DNA of 64,000 nt from Phreatobacter sp. (lineage in GTDB: Bacteria > Pseudomonadota > Alphaproteobacteria > Rhizobiales > Phreatobacteraceae). The stretch lies in assembly GCF_027532945.1 (NCBI RefSeq), contig NZ_JAPZTZ010000004.1, positions 283,036-347,035 on the forward strand. The letters are read 5' to 3'. Of the stretch, positions 18,313 through 28,277 are shown piece by piece. The translations under genes were made by a program, and so were the position numbers. Below the pieces are notes generated by a model. It was not told the origin of the DNA. It ran no database searches and worked only from the letters and a program-made list of their open reading frames with translations. Every line of letters starts with the position of its first letter. The stretch's first letter is position 1.

Positions 18313-19091
18313 GCGAAGCTCACGCGCGTCTTGCCCGCGGGGCTGACGCGGATGTGCGCCGTCGGCAGCATCTGCGGCATGACCTCGACGAAGCCGATAT
18401 CCGAGCGGTCGAGTGCCTTGTCGAGCGCAGCAGCCATGGCCGAGCCGGTGCGCGCGATCACGAGATCGCTCATGTCGGTGCTGGTGAGGGCGACGGGCGT
18501 GAAATCCGCCCGCTTCATGAAGTTGCCGACCGCCTCCAGCACGCCGAGGTTCTGGTTCATGCCCTTCTGGCTGTGGCAGCAGTCGTTCAGCATCATCACC
18601 CCGTCGGCCGACAGCAGATGCTGGTAGTAGAGCAGGTCGCGCAGCACATATTCGTACTGGTGGTTGGCATCGACATAGATGAAGTCAAACGCCCCATCCC
18701 CGTGCCGGTCGCGCACTTGGGCGAAACCCGAGATCGTGTCGGCGCGGATGATCTCTACATCGCCGCGACCCGCGAAGCGCTGGCATGCCGTCTCGTAGGT
18801 CCGGTCGAAGGTCGCCTGGTCGGAGAGGCTGCCGCCGAAATAGCGCTCGAAGGCGGTGAGCGGCAGGATCCATGGCGGCAGCTTGTCGAAATGCGAATAG
18901 GTGGCGAGGGCCTCGGCGCTCCAGGCATCGACGAGGACGCTGTGGCTGGGCTTCAGGGCGTCCATGAGGCGCACCGCATTGTCGCCCTTGTGGACGCCGA
19001 GTTCGATCATGGCCGGGCGCCGCCCGGCCGCCGCGAACACCTCGCCGACGATGTCGTAGAGCCGCGCGCGGCCGCAATCGACGACCTTCAT
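18309..19091 (-). CDS. Class I SAM-dependent methyltransferase (Methyltransf_24-like)
   Basis: PAMIELGVHKGDNAVRLMDALKPSHSVLVDAW...FDFIYVDANHQYEYVLRDLLYYQHLLSADGVMMLNDC. Confidence 0.8.
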   Translation of the reverse strand: MKVVDCGRARLYDIVGEVFAAAGRRPAMIELGVHKGDNAVRLMDALKPSHSVLVDAWSAEALATYSHFDKLPPWILPLTAFERYFGGSLSDQATFDRTYETACQRFAGRGDVEIIRADTISGFAQVRDRHGDGAFDFIYVDANHQYEYVLRDLLYYQHLLSADGVMMLNDCCHSQKGMNQNLGVLEAVGNFMKRADFTPVALTSTDMSDLVIARTGSAMAAALDKALDRSDIGFVEVMPQMLPTAHIRVSPAGKTRVSFA

Positions 19092-19897
19092 GACGCCATG
19101 CGCTCCGGCGGCGGCGAGCCGGCGAGGGGAGGGCGCATCCACGGCGCATCGCCGCTCTCCCAAAGGCCTTCCAGCAGCTTCAGCGCACGCAGCGTGTCGG
19201 CGGCGAGCCAGAAGCCCTCGTGCCGGTAGCCGCCGAGGCGCTTCTCCTGCGTCAGCGTCTCGAACAGGCCGTTGAGGCTCGCGCCATCGCCGGCCATGGC
19301 CGGATGGTCGAAGACGGCGGGGTCGAAGACCGCGAAGCCGCCATTGATCCAGCCTTCGCCGATCTGCGGCTTCTCGACAAAGCCGGCGACCTTGTCGCCA
19401 TCAAAGCGGATGCCGCCGAAGCGGGACGGCGGGCGCACCGCTGTCACGGTGACGAGATGGCCGCGCCGACGATGGTGCTCGACCACGGCCGAGACATCGA
19501 CGTCGCTGACGCTGTCGCCATAGGTGACGATGAAGGGTTCGGCCTCCAGCAGGGGGCGCAGCCGTGCGACGCGCCCGCCGGTCTCGGTCTGCGCGCCCGT
19601 GTCGACGATGCGCACCCGCCAGTCGTCGTCGGCGCCGCCGGAGCGCGCGACATGGCCGCGGCCCGCGTCGATCTCGAGGTCGCCGGCCGTGTCCACCGCA
19701 TCGAGGAAGAAGCGCTTGATCTTGTCGCCCTGCGAGCCCGCCGCAACGATGAAATCGTCGAAGCCCTGCAGGCGGAAGCTGCGCATGATGTGCCAGAGGA
19801 TCGGCCTTCCGCCGATCTCCAGCATGGGTTTCGGCGCAAGATCGCCGTCGGCCGCCATGCGCGTGCCGCCGCCGCCGGCCAGGATCACCACCTTCAT
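19088..19897 (-). CDS. Glucose-1-phosphate cytidylyltransferase-like nucleotidyltransferase
   Basis: MKVVILAGGGGTRMAADGDLAPKPMLEIGGRPILWHIMRSF; FIVTYGDSVSDVD; GGFAVFDPAVFD. Confidence 0.88.
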   Translation of the reverse strand: MKVVILAGGGGTRMAADGDLAPKPMLEIGGRPILWHIMRSFRLQGFDDFIVAAGSQGDKIKRFFLDAVDTAGDLEIDAGRGHVARSGGADDDWRVRIVDTGAQTETGGRVARLRPLLEAEPFIVTYGDSVSDVDVSAVVEHHRRRGHLVTVTAVRPPSRFGGIRFDGDKVAGFVEKPQIGEGWINGGFAVFDPAVFDHPAMAGDGASLNGLFETLTQEKRLGGYRHEGFWLAADTLRALKLLEGLWESGDAPWMRPPLAGSPPPERMAS

Positions 19898-20046
19898 GCG
19901 AACCCCGCTGGAGCCTGTGGTTTCCGCCCATCTGTGCGGCGATCATGGTTAACGGGCGGTAAAAGGTTCGCCCCGTTCCGGCGAGGCGTCCCGCTCCGCC
20001 CAAAGGACGCCTTCCTGTCGGGCTTTCTTCGTGGCATCGAAGCTGC

Positions 20047-22032
20047 ATGACCGACACCATGACCTCGCCCGACGCACCGCTCGCGCTCGCCTCCGAGTTC
20101 CCGCCCGCAACGGACGCCGCCTGGCGCGCCGCGGTCGATGCCGTCCTCAAGGGCAAGCCCTTCGACAAGGTGCTGGTGGGCCGCACCGCCGACGGCATCG
20201 CCGTCCAGCCCCTCTATCCCCGCAAGGCTGGCGCAGCGCCGCTTGCCGCCCGCGCGCCGGGCTTGCCCTGGACCATCGCCCAGCGCGCCGACCATCCCGA
20301 TCCGGCCGCCGCCAATGCGCTCGCCCTCGAGGATCTCTCGGGCGGCGCATCGGGCCTCGTCGTCGTCACCCGCGGCGCCATCGGCGACCGGCGCGGCGAC
20401 GCCATGGTGGTCGATGGCCTTGCCGACCTCGATGCGCTCCTCGCCGGGGTGATGCTCGACCTCATCCCGGTCCGCATCGATGCCGGCACCTCCGCCGGCC
20501 ATGTCGCCGCCATGCTGGCGGCGAAGGCCGAACGTGACGGCATCGATCCGGCGACGCTCACCATTGCCTTCGGCATCGATCCCGTCGGTGCCTTCGCCCG
20601 CCGCGGCACGCTGGAGGACTGGGCCGGCGCCGCCGGCAAGGCCTCCGACGCAGTGCTTGCGCTGCGCCGCCGCGGCTTTGGCGGCACGCAGCTCCTTGCC
20701 GACGGCCGCGTCATCCATGATGCCGGCGGTTCGGAGGTGCAGGAGCTCGCCTATGTGCTCGGCGCCGCGGTCCAGTATTGGCGGATGCTGGAGGCGGCCG
20801 GCCTGCCGCTCGCCGAGGCCGCGCGGGCGCTGTCCGTCGTGCTCTCTGTCGATGCCGACCAGTTCCTCTCGACCGCCAAAGTCCGCGCCATGCGCAAGCT
20901 CTGGGCGCGGCTCGAGACGGCGTGCGGCCTCGCGCCCTCCCATCTCGACCTCCATGCCGAGACCGCCTGGCGCATGCTCACCCGCGTCGATCCGGCCGTG
21001 AACTGGCTGCGCACCACCACTGCCGTCTTCGCCGCCGGCGTCGGCGGTGCGGATCACGTGGTCGTCGAGCCCTGGACCGCCGCAATCGGCCTGCCCGATG
21101 CCTTTGCCCGCCGCATCGCCCGCAACACCCAGCTCATCCTCATCGAGGAATCGAACCTCCACCGCGTCGCTGATCCCGCCGCCGGCTCCGGTGGCATGGA
21201 GGCGCTGACCGACGAGCTCTGCCAGCGCGCCTGGGCCCAGTTCCAGGAGTGGGAAAAGGCCGGCGGCATCGTCGCCGCCCTGTCGGCGAACCTCGTCCAG
21301 CCTGCGGTCGCCAAGGTCCGCGCCGAGCGCGCCGCCGCCATCGCCAGGCGGCGCGAGCCGCTGACCGGCGCCTCCGAATTCCCCAATGTCCATGAGGCGG
21401 TGCCCGAGGTGCTCGCCGCGCCGAAGCGTGAGACCCGCCGCGATGCCGCGCCCATCGACCTGCCGGAAGCGGGTGGCGGCGCACGCTTCGAGGCGCAGGT
21501 GAAGGCATTCACCGGCGGCGCGATCCGCTCCGCCCTGTCGCGGCTGAAGAGCGATACGATCTTCGTCGAGGCGCTCGCTCCCATCCGCCTCGCCGAGCCC
21601 TTCGAGGCACTGCGCGCCCGGCTCGACGCCGTCACCGCTGCATCCGGCACGCGGCCAAAGGTGTTCCTCGCTGTGGTCGGCCCTGTCGCCGCCTTCACCG
21701 CCCGCGCGACCTTTGCCCGCAATCTCTTCGAGGCCGGCGGCTTCGATGCGCCGATCCCCGCAGGCTTTGCCGATGTCGCGGCGATCTGCAGTGCCTTCAC
21801 GGTAAGCGGCGCCGCCATTGCCTGCATCTGCTCCTCCGACGAGCTCTATGCGTCGGACGGCGCCCATGTCGCCGAGGCCCTCAAGGCCGCCGGTGCGAAG
21901 CAGCTTTGGCTCGCCGGCCGCCCCGGCGATCTCGAGGAGGGCCTCAAGGCGGCGGGCGTCGACGGTTTCGTCTTTGCCGGAGGCGACGTGCTAGACTTCC
22001 TGAACCGCGCCCATGCGGCGCTGGATGCGTGA
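20047..22032 (+). CDS. mutA: Methylmalonyl-CoA mutase, small (beta) subunit
   Basis: Mutase TIM barrel homology without DxHxx[62 protein letters not shown]. Confidence 0.9.
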   Translation: MTDTMTSPDAPLALASEFPPATDAAWRAAVDAVLKGKPFDKVLVGRTADGIAVQPLYPRKAGAAPLAARAPGLPWTIAQRADHPDPAAANALALEDLSGGASGLVVVTRGAIGDRRGDAMVVDGLADLDALLAGVMLDLIPVRIDAGTSAGHVAAMLAAKAERDGIDPATLTIAFGIDPVGAFARRGTLEDWAGAAGKASDAVLALRRRGFGGTQLLADGRVIHDAGGSEVQELAYVLGAAVQYWRMLEAAGLPLAEAARALSVVLSVDADQFLSTAKVRAMRKLWARLETACGLAPSHLDLHAETAWRMLTRVDPAVNWLRTTTAVFAAGVGGADHVVVEPWTAAIGLPDAFARRIARNTQLILIEESNLHRVADPAAGSGGMEALTDELCQRAWAQFQEWEKAGGIVAALSANLVQPAVAKVRAERAAAIARRREPLTGASEFPNVHEAVPEVLAAPKRETRRDAAPIDLPEAGGGARFEAQVKAFTGGAIRSALSRLKSDTIFVEALAPIRLAEPFEALRARLDAVTAASGTRPKVFLAVVGPVAAFTARATFARNLFEAGGFDAPIPAGFADVAAICSAFTVSGAAIACICSSDELYASDGAHVAEALKAAGAKQLWLAGRPGDLEEGLKAAGVDGFVFAGGDVLDFLNRAHAALDA

Positions 22033-22042
22033 GGAGACGGCC

Positions 22043-24190
22043 ATGACCCGCATCCCCGATTTCACCACCATCGCCTTTACAGACGCCGCCCCCGTCGCGA
22101 GCGGCGGCGCCACTTGGGCGACGCCCGAGGAGATCGCGGTGCGCCCGGTCCACACGCAAGCGGACCTCGCCGGCATCGACTTCCTCGACACCTATCCGGG
22201 CATCAAGCCGTTCCTGCGCGGCCCCTATCCCACCATGTACGTGAACCAGCCCTGGACGATCCGGCAATATGCCGGCTTCTCCACGGCCGAGGATTCCAAC
22301 GCCTTCTACCGGCGCAATCTCGCCGCGGGCCAGAAGGGCCTGTCGGTGGCCTTCGACCTCGCCACCCATCGCGGCTACGACAGCGACCACCCGCGCGTTT
22401 CGGGTGATGTCGGCATGGCGGGCGTCGCCATCGACAGCATCTACGACATGCGCACGCTGTTCTCCGGCATCCCGCTGGACCAGATGAGCGTGTCCATGAC
22501 CATGAACGGCGCGGTGCTGCCGATCCTCGCGCTCTACATCGCCGCGGCGGAAGAGCAGGGCGTGCCGCAGGCCAAGCTCTCCGGGACCATCCAGAACGAC
22601 ATCCTCAAGGAGTTCATGGTCCGCAACACCTACATTTATCCGCCGAAGCCCTCGATGCGGATCATCTCCGACATCTTCGCCCACACGGCGAAGGAGATGC
22701 CGAAGTACAATTCCATCTCGATCTCCGGCTATCACATGCAGGAGGCCGGTGCGACGCAGGACCTCGAGCTCGCCTACACCCTCGCCGACGGCGTCGAATA
22801 TATCCGCGCCGGCATCGCCGCCGGCATGACGGTCGATCAGTTCGCGCCGCGCCTGTCCTTCTTCTGGGCCATCGGCATGAACTTCTTCATGGAGGTGGCA
22901 AAGCTCCGCGCCGCGCGTCTCCTTTGGGCGAAGCTCGTCAAGCAGTTCGACCCGAAGAGCGACAAGTCGCTGCCGCTGCGCACGCACTCGCAGACGTCGG
23001 GCTGGTCGCTGACCGCGCAGGACGTGTTCAACAACGTCGTCCGCACCCAGATCGAGGCCATGGCGGCGACGCAAGGCCACACCCAGTCGCTGCACACCAA
23101 CGCCCTCGACGAGGCGCTGGCCCTGCCCACAGACTTCTCCGCCCGCATCGCCCGCAACACCCAGCTCTTCCTCCAGCAGGAGAGCGGCACGACGCGGATC
23201 ATCGACCCCTGGGGCGGCTCGCTCTATGTCGAGCGTCTGACCGCGGACCTTGCCGCCAAGGCCTGGGAACACATCCAGGAGGTCGAGGCCCTTGGCGGCA
23301 TGGCCAAGGCGATCGATGCCGGCATCCCGAAGCTGCGCATCGAGGAGGCCGCGGCCAAGACCCAGGCGCGCATTGATTCCGGCGTTCAGTCGGTGATCGG
23401 CGTCAACAAGTTCCGCCCCGATGGCGAAAAGCCCATCGACGTGCTGAAGGTCGACAATTCCGCCGTCCGGGCGAGCCAGATCGAGAAGCTGAAGCGCCTG
23501 CGCGCCGAGCGCAATCCGGCCGAGGTCCAGGCGGCGCTGGATGCACTGACCGCGGGCGCTGCCGGCAACGGCAACCTTCTGGCGCTCGCCATCAATGCCG
23601 CCCGCGCCAAGGCCACGGTCGGCGAGATGTCGGACGCGATGGAGAAGGTGTTCGGACGCCACAAGGCCGAGATCAAGGCCATTTCCGGCGTCTACAAGCG
23701 CGAGGTCGGCGCCATGAACGAGAATGTCTCGAAGGTCCAGCACATGGTCGAGGCCTTCGCCGAGAATGAGGGCCGCCGCCCCCGCATCCTTGTCGCCAAG
23801 GTCGGCCAGGACGGCCATGATCGCGGCCAGAAGGTCATCGCCTCGGCCTTTGCCGATCTCGGCTTCGACGTCGATATCGGGCCGCTCTTCGCCACCCCGG
23901 GGGAGGCCGCCAAGCAGGCCATCGAGAACGACGTCCACTGCGTCGGCGTCTCATCGCTTGCCGCCGGCCACCTGACGCTCGTCCCCGAGCTCAAGGCGGA
24001 GCTGGCGAAGCAGGGCCGCGAGGACATCATGATCGTCGTCGGCGGTGTCATCCCGCCCCAGGACTTCGACGCCCTCTATGCCGCCGGCGCCTCGTCGATC
24101 TTCCCGCCGGGCACGCCGATCGCGGATGCCGCCATCGACCTGATCGACAAGCTCAACGCCAAGCTGGGTTACGTGCAGGCGGCGGAGTAA
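22043..24190 (+). CDS. mutB: Methylmalonyl-CoA mutase, large (alpha) subunit
   Basis: [63 protein letters not shown]; cobalamin motif [31 protein letters not shown]. Confidence 0.97.
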   Translation: MTRIPDFTTIAFTDAAPVASGGATWATPEEIAVRPVHTQADLAGIDFLDTYPGIKPFLRGPYPTMYVNQPWTIRQYAGFSTAEDSNAFYRRNLAAGQKGLSVAFDLATHRGYDSDHPRVSGDVGMAGVAIDSIYDMRTLFSGIPLDQMSVSMTMNGAVLPILALYIAAAEEQGVPQAKLSGTIQNDILKEFMVRNTYIYPPKPSMRIISDIFAHTAKEMPKYNSISISGYHMQEAGATQDLELAYTLADGVEYIRAGIAAGMTVDQFAPRLSFFWAIGMNFFMEVAKLRAARLLWAKLVKQFDPKSDKSLPLRTHSQTSGWSLTAQDVFNNVVRTQIEAMAATQGHTQSLHTNALDEALALPTDFSARIARNTQLFLQQESGTTRIIDPWGGSLYVERLTADLAAKAWEHIQEVEALGGMAKAIDAGIPKLRIEEAAAKTQARIDSGVQSVIGVNKFRPDGEKPIDVLKVDNSAVRASQIEKLKRLRAERNPAEVQAALDALTAGAAGNGNLLALAINAARAKATVGEMSDAMEKVFGRHKAEIKAISGVYKREVGAMNENVSKVQHMVEAFAENEGRRPRILVAKVGQDGHDRGQKVIASAFADLGFDVDIGPLFATPGEAAKQAIENDVHCVGVSSLAAGHLTLVPELKAELAKQGREDIMIVVGGVIPPQDFDALYAAGASSIFPPGTPIADAAIDLIDKLNAKLGYVQAAE

Positions 24191-24363
24191 CGGCGGCATA
24201 GCGGGAGAGGCCAGTCGGGTCCGGCGGCGGCACTCCCCGCAACCCTCCTATGCGCACCATCACACCACCATTCGAAACGGTTGAAACGCCCTCCATTCCG
24301 GTGCAGCCTGCCAAACCAGATACGAGCCGGATCAACCGGCCGATCGATCAAGGGAAGATCACC

Positions 24364-25353
24364 ATGACTGAACTCAGCCGTCGTCACCTCATGGCCGGCG
24401 CAGCCGGCCTCGGCCTCGCCTCGCAGCTCTCCGCCCCCGCTCTCGCCCAGGCCTTCCCCGCCCGTCCGATCACCCTCGTGGTGCCCTGGGGTGCCGGCGG
24501 CGGCACGGACGCCACCGCCCGCATCGTCGGCTCGCTCATGGAGCGTGAGTTCGGCCAGCCGGTGAACGTCGTGAACCGCACCGGCGGCTCCGGCGTCGTC
24601 GGCCACTCCGCCATCGCCACCGGTGCCGCCGACGGCTACACGATCGGCATGGTGACGGTGGAAATCACCATGATGCATTGGCAGGGCCTCACCCAGCTCA
24701 AGCACGACAGCTACACCCCGCTGGCTCTCATGAACGAGGATCCGCCGGGCGTGCAGGTTTCCGCCTCCAGCCCCTATGCCGACCTCAAGGCCCTCGCCGA
24801 CGCGATCCGGGCGAATCCCGGCAAGCTCAAGGCCTCCGGCACCGGCCAGGGTGGCATCTGGCACCTCGCCCTCGTCGGCTGGCTCGGCGCCATGGGCCTG
24901 CCGCCGACCGCCGTGCCGTGGGTGCCCTCCAACGGCGCCGCCCCCGCCATGCAGGACCTCGCCGCCGGCGGCATTGACATCGTCACCTGCTCGGTCCCCG
25001 AGGCCAAGGCCATGCTCGACGCCGGCCGCGCCAGGTCGCTCGCCATCATGGCCTCGGCGCGCAACCCGCAGTTCCCGAATGTGCCGACGCTGAAGGAGGC
25101 CATTGGCGTGGATTACACGGTCGGTGCCTGGCGCGGCATCGCGGCGCCCAAGGGTCTGCCGGCGCCGATCGCCGAGCGGTTCACCACGGTGCTCAAGAAG
25201 ATCAACGAGTCCAAGGAGTTCACCGACTTCATGGCGGCTCGTGGCTTCGGCGTGAAATGGGCCGACGGCGCGGGCTTCGCCAAGTTCATGGCCGAGGGTG
25301 ACGCCGCCATGGGCGTCGCCATGAGGGCCGCTGGCCTCGCCCGCCAGGCCTGA
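24364..25353 (+). CDS. tctC: Bug-family (TctC) tripartite tricarboxylate transporter substrate-binding protein
   Basis: Tat-like SRRHLMAGAAGLG signal; AFPARPITLVVPWGAGGGTDATARIVGSLMEREFGQPVNVVNRTGGSG; followed by tctB, tctA. Confidence 0.93.
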   Translation: MTELSRRHLMAGAAGLGLASQLSAPALAQAFPARPITLVVPWGAGGGTDATARIVGSLMEREFGQPVNVVNRTGGSGVVGHSAIATGAADGYTIGMVTVEITMMHWQGLTQLKHDSYTPLALMNEDPPGVQVSASSPYADLKALADAIRANPGKLKASGTGQGGIWHLALVGWLGAMGLPPTAVPWVPSNGAAPAMQDLAAGGIDIVTCSVPEAKAMLDAGRARSLAIMASARNPQFPNVPTLKEAIGVDYTVGAWRGIAAPKGLPAPIAERFTTVLKKINESKEFTDFMAARGFGVKWADGAGFAKFMAEGDAAMGVAMRAAGLARQA

Positions 25354-25415
25354 CCTCGCATCCATCGGCAGGACCCGCGGCCCGCCGCGGGTCCTCGCGC
25401 CCAAGGTCCAGTCCC

Positions 25416-25913
25416 ATGCATATCCCGAACCGCGCCACCGGCATCGGCCTCGCCGTGCTGGGAGCTGCCGTCGCCTATGGCGGGTCGCTGCTGCCGCCAG
25501 TCCCGGGCCAGCAGGTCGGCCCCAATGTCTTCCCGATGGTGATCGGCATTGGCCTCGTCCTCTGCGGCATCGCCATCGCCATCGGCATCGGCAAGTCGTT
25601 CGAGGAGCCCGAGGAGGTAGTGGCCTCCGAGGATGGCGCCCACGTTCCCGCAGACGCCGTCGCGCCCGTGCCGCACGCAGCACTGAAGACCATCGTGCCG
25701 CCGCTGCTCCTGCTCTTCTACGCCTTCACGGTCGACCATCTCGGCTTCATCCCAACCGCCGCGGTCATGGTGGCGACCACCTGCTTCGCCCTCGGCGGCA
25801 CGTGGCGCTCGGCCCTCATCCTGGCGCTCTGCGCACCGCCCGCCGTCCACCTCGTCTTCGCCAAGCTGCTGCGCGTGCCGCTGCCGCCCGGCCTTCTCCC
25901 GATCCCCTGGTAG
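25416..25913 (+). CDS. tctB: TctB small membrane subunit of tripartite tricarboxylate transporter
   Basis: About 165 aa, four hydrophobic segments, QVGPNVFPMVIGIGLVLCGIAIAIG, immediately upstream of tctA. Confidence 0.88.
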   Translation: MHIPNRATGIGLAVLGAAVAYGGSLLPPVPGQQVGPNVFPMVIGIGLVLCGIAIAIGIGKSFEEPEEVVASEDGAHVPADAVAPVPHAALKTIVPPLLLLFYAFTVDHLGFIPTAAVMVATTCFALGGTWRSALILALCAPPAVHLVFAKLLRVPLPPGLLPIPW

Positions 25914-25919
25914 GCCGCC

Positions 25920-27419
25920 ATGAGCACCTTCATCGAAGCCTGGCAGATGGTGCTGGCACCCGACGTGCTGCTGGCCATCCTGCTCTCCGCCATCTACGGC
26001 CTGGTCGTCGGCTCGCTTCCCGGCCTGTCGGCCACCATGGCGACGGCGCTCCTCGTGCCGGTGACCTTCTACCTGTCGCCCATCGCCGCCATCGCCACGA
26101 TCATCACCGCCTCGGCTATGGCCATCTTCTCCGGCGACATTCCCGGCTGCCTCCTGCGCATCCCCGGCACGCCCGCCTCTGCGGCCTATACGGACGAGGC
26201 CTATGCGATGACGCGCAAGGGCCAGCCGGAGCTGGCCCTCGGCATCTGCCTGTGGTTCTCGGCGCTCGGCGGCGTCTTCGGCACGCTGTCGCTGATCATC
26301 ATGGCGCCGCTGCTGGCCGAATTCGCCCTGTCCTTCTCGACCTTCGAGTATTTCTGGCTCGCCTTCCTCGGCCTGATGTGCGCGACCGTCGTCGCGCGCT
26401 CCTCGCCGGTGAAGGCCATCGCTGCGATGCTGCTTGGCCTGCTCATCGCCTGCGTCGGCATCGAGAACCCGGCCGGCACGCCGCGCTTCACCTTCGGAAT
26501 GACGGACCTCCTCGGCGGCATCGAGGTCATCCCGGCGCTCGTCGGCTGTTTCGCCGTGGCCGAGGTCATGCGCGCCATGTCGGTGCCGGAACCGCCGCAA
26601 CTCGCGCGGCGCAAGTTCGGCTCGATCCTCGCGGGACAGTGGAAGCTGACCAAGGAATACCCCAAGCAGCAGGCGCGCGGGAACGTCGTCGGCATCATCA
26701 TCGGCGTCCTGCCGGGCGCCGGGGCCGACATGGCGGCCTGGGTCTCCTACGCCATGGCCAAGCGCTTCTCGAAGACGCCGGAGAAGTTCGGCACCGGCCA
26801 TCCCGAGGGGCTGATCGAGGCCGGCGCCTCCAACAATGCCTCGCTCGCCTCGGGCTGGGTGCCCTCGCTGCTCTTCGGCATTCCCGGCGACACAATCACG
26901 GCGATTGCCATCGGCGTGCTCTACATGAAGGGCCTCAACCCTGGCCCGACGCTCTTCACCGAGAAGGCGTCGAGCATGTACGCGCTCTACATCATCTTCA
27001 TGCTGGGCAACATCATCATGATCCCGCTGGGCATCATCATGATCCGCCTCGCCACCTTCATCCTGCGGGCCAAGCGCTACATGATCATGCCGGTGATCGT
27101 GCTGCTCTGCGCCGTCGGCTCCTTCGCCACCGGCAACAACCTCTTCCTCGTCATCTCCGTCGCCGCCTTCGGCTGCATCGGTTACCTGATGGAGAAGAAC
27201 GGCTTCCCGGTCGCGGCCCTCGTGCTTGGCATCGTTATGGGCAACATGGTGGAGACCCATTTCATCACCTCGCTCATCAAGTCCGACGGCTCGCTGCTGC
27301 CCTTCTTCGCCCGACCGGTCTCGGCGACCCTCGCCGCGATCACGATCGGCCTGATGGTCTGGCCGCTCGCCGTCTGGCTCTACAAGAAGCGCACGCAGGC
27401 GACCGCCGCGGCCGCGTGA
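25920..27419 (+). CDS. tctA: TctA large membrane subunit of tripartite tricarboxylate transporter
   Basis: VVGSLPGLSATMATALLVPVTFYLSPIAAIATIITASAMAIFSGDIPGCLLRIPGTPASAAYTDEAYAM; GVLPGAGADMAAWVSYAMAKR. Confidence 0.97.
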   Translation: MSTFIEAWQMVLAPDVLLAILLSAIYGLVVGSLPGLSATMATALLVPVTFYLSPIAAIATIITASAMAIFSGDIPGCLLRIPGTPASAAYTDEAYAMTRKGQPELALGICLWFSALGGVFGTLSLIIMAPLLAEFALSFSTFEYFWLAFLGLMCATVVARSSPVKAIAAMLLGLLIACVGIENPAGTPRFTFGMTDLLGGIEVIPALVGCFAVAEVMRAMSVPEPPQLARRKFGSILAGQWKLTKEYPKQQARGNVVGIIIGVLPGAGADMAAWVSYAMAKRFSKTPEKFGTGHPEGLIEAGASNNASLASGWVPSLLFGIPGDTITAIAIGVLYMKGLNPGPTLFTEKASSMYALYIIFMLGNIIMIPLGIIMIRLATFILRAKRYMIMPVIVLLCAVGSFATGNNLFLVISVAAFGCIGYLMEKNGFPVAALVLGIVMGNMVETHFITSLIKSDGSLLPFFARPVSATLAAITIGLMVWPLAVWLYKKRTQATAAAA

Positions 27420-27523
27420 CTGTGGTCGGCGGGCGGCCCTTCGGGTCGCCCGGCGGCACCCCGGCCCTCCTTCACAACCGTGACCTGTTTGACCGCGCCG
27501 CGCCCGGCTGCTAGCCGGGGGGC

Positions 27524-28174
27524 ATGCCGGCTTACCGCCTTGCGATCTTCGATTTCGACGGAACACTCGCTGATAGCGCCGAATGGGGCTTCGGCGTGAT
27601 GAACGACGTGGCGCGTCGCCACGGCTACCGCGTCATCGACGATGCCGAGCGGGAGCATCTGCGCGGCCGTCCCAACCACGAGATTATCCAGGCGCTGGGC
27701 GTGCCGCTGTGGAAGTTGCCCTTCATCGTCGCCGACTTCCGGCGCCTAGCCGCCGAGAACGCCGCCCGGATCCCGCTCTTCCCCTATGCCGCCGCCCATC
27801 TCGACCGGCTGCGCGGCGCCGGCGTCATCGTGGCCATCGCCAGCTCCAACAGCCGATCGACGATCGAGCGCATTCTCGGACCTGCCGCCGAATTCGTCGT
27901 CGATTTCGCCTGCGGCGCCTCGCTCTTCGGCAAGGCTCCGAAATTCCATGGCTTGATGCGCCGCCATCGGGTCGCACCGGAGCATACCGTCGCCATCGGC
28001 GACGAGGAGCGCGATGTCACGGCCGCGCGCGAGGCCGGCATCGCCAGCATCGCTGTGTCATGGGGTTTGTCCCGTCGCGGGGCGCTGGAAGCAGCCCACC
28101 CAACCGCGATCGTCGACGAGCCGGCGGAACTGGAGCGGTTGATTCTCGAGGGTCCGGCGCCGAAGCGCGCTTAG
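27524..28174 (+). CDS. HAD-family hydrolase (phosphoglycolate phosphatase-like)
   Basis: LAIFDFDGTLADSAEWGFGVMN; AIASSNSRSTIE; AIGDEERDVTAAREAGIASIAVSWG. Confidence 0.92.
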   Translation: MPAYRLAIFDFDGTLADSAEWGFGVMNDVARRHGYRVIDDAEREHLRGRPNHEIIQALGVPLWKLPFIVADFRRLAAENAARIPLFPYAAAHLDRLRGAGVIVAIASSNSRSTIERILGPAAEFVVDFACGASLFGKAPKFHGLMRRHRVAPEHTVAIGDEERDVTAAREAGIASIAVSWGLSRRGALEAAHPTAIVDEPAELERLILEGPAPKRA

Positions 28175-28277
28175 AGTGGTTTCCGATCTGACTGCATCAG
28201 ATCGGCCGATCTACCTTGTTGTTGTATCGCACCATCTCATCCATCAACCGGTGCCCACGTGATCGGATGATGCTCTA
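28172..28277. repeat. About 106-bp palindromic intergenic element (TAGAG...CTCTA ends)
   Basis: TAGAGTGGTTTCCGATCTGACTGCATCAGATCGG...ACCGGTGCCCACGTGATCGGATGATGCTCTA; internal hairpin CGATCTGA-ctgc-ATCAGATCG; resembles the widespread 'TCTAGAGCATGATCC..ACCGGTTTTCGG..' rhizobial intergenic repeat as I remember it. Confidence 0.6.

Noticed and set aside
19894-23938. 657-aa and 664-aa minus-strand ORFs over mutA/mutB
   Set aside because: Antisense shadows of unmistakable methylmalonyl-CoA mutase subunits.
27431-27451. Hairpin GGGCGGCCC-ttc-GGGTCGCCC after tctA as a terminator
   Set aside because: Stem is good but no U-tract follows; could be Rho-assisted, not called.
25113-27566. 817-aa minus-strand ORF antisense to tctC-tctB-tctA
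   Set aside because: Shadow ORF: fully antisense to three clear genes, composition dominated by R/G/D/E/H with no recognisable domain, as expected from high-GC codon bias.
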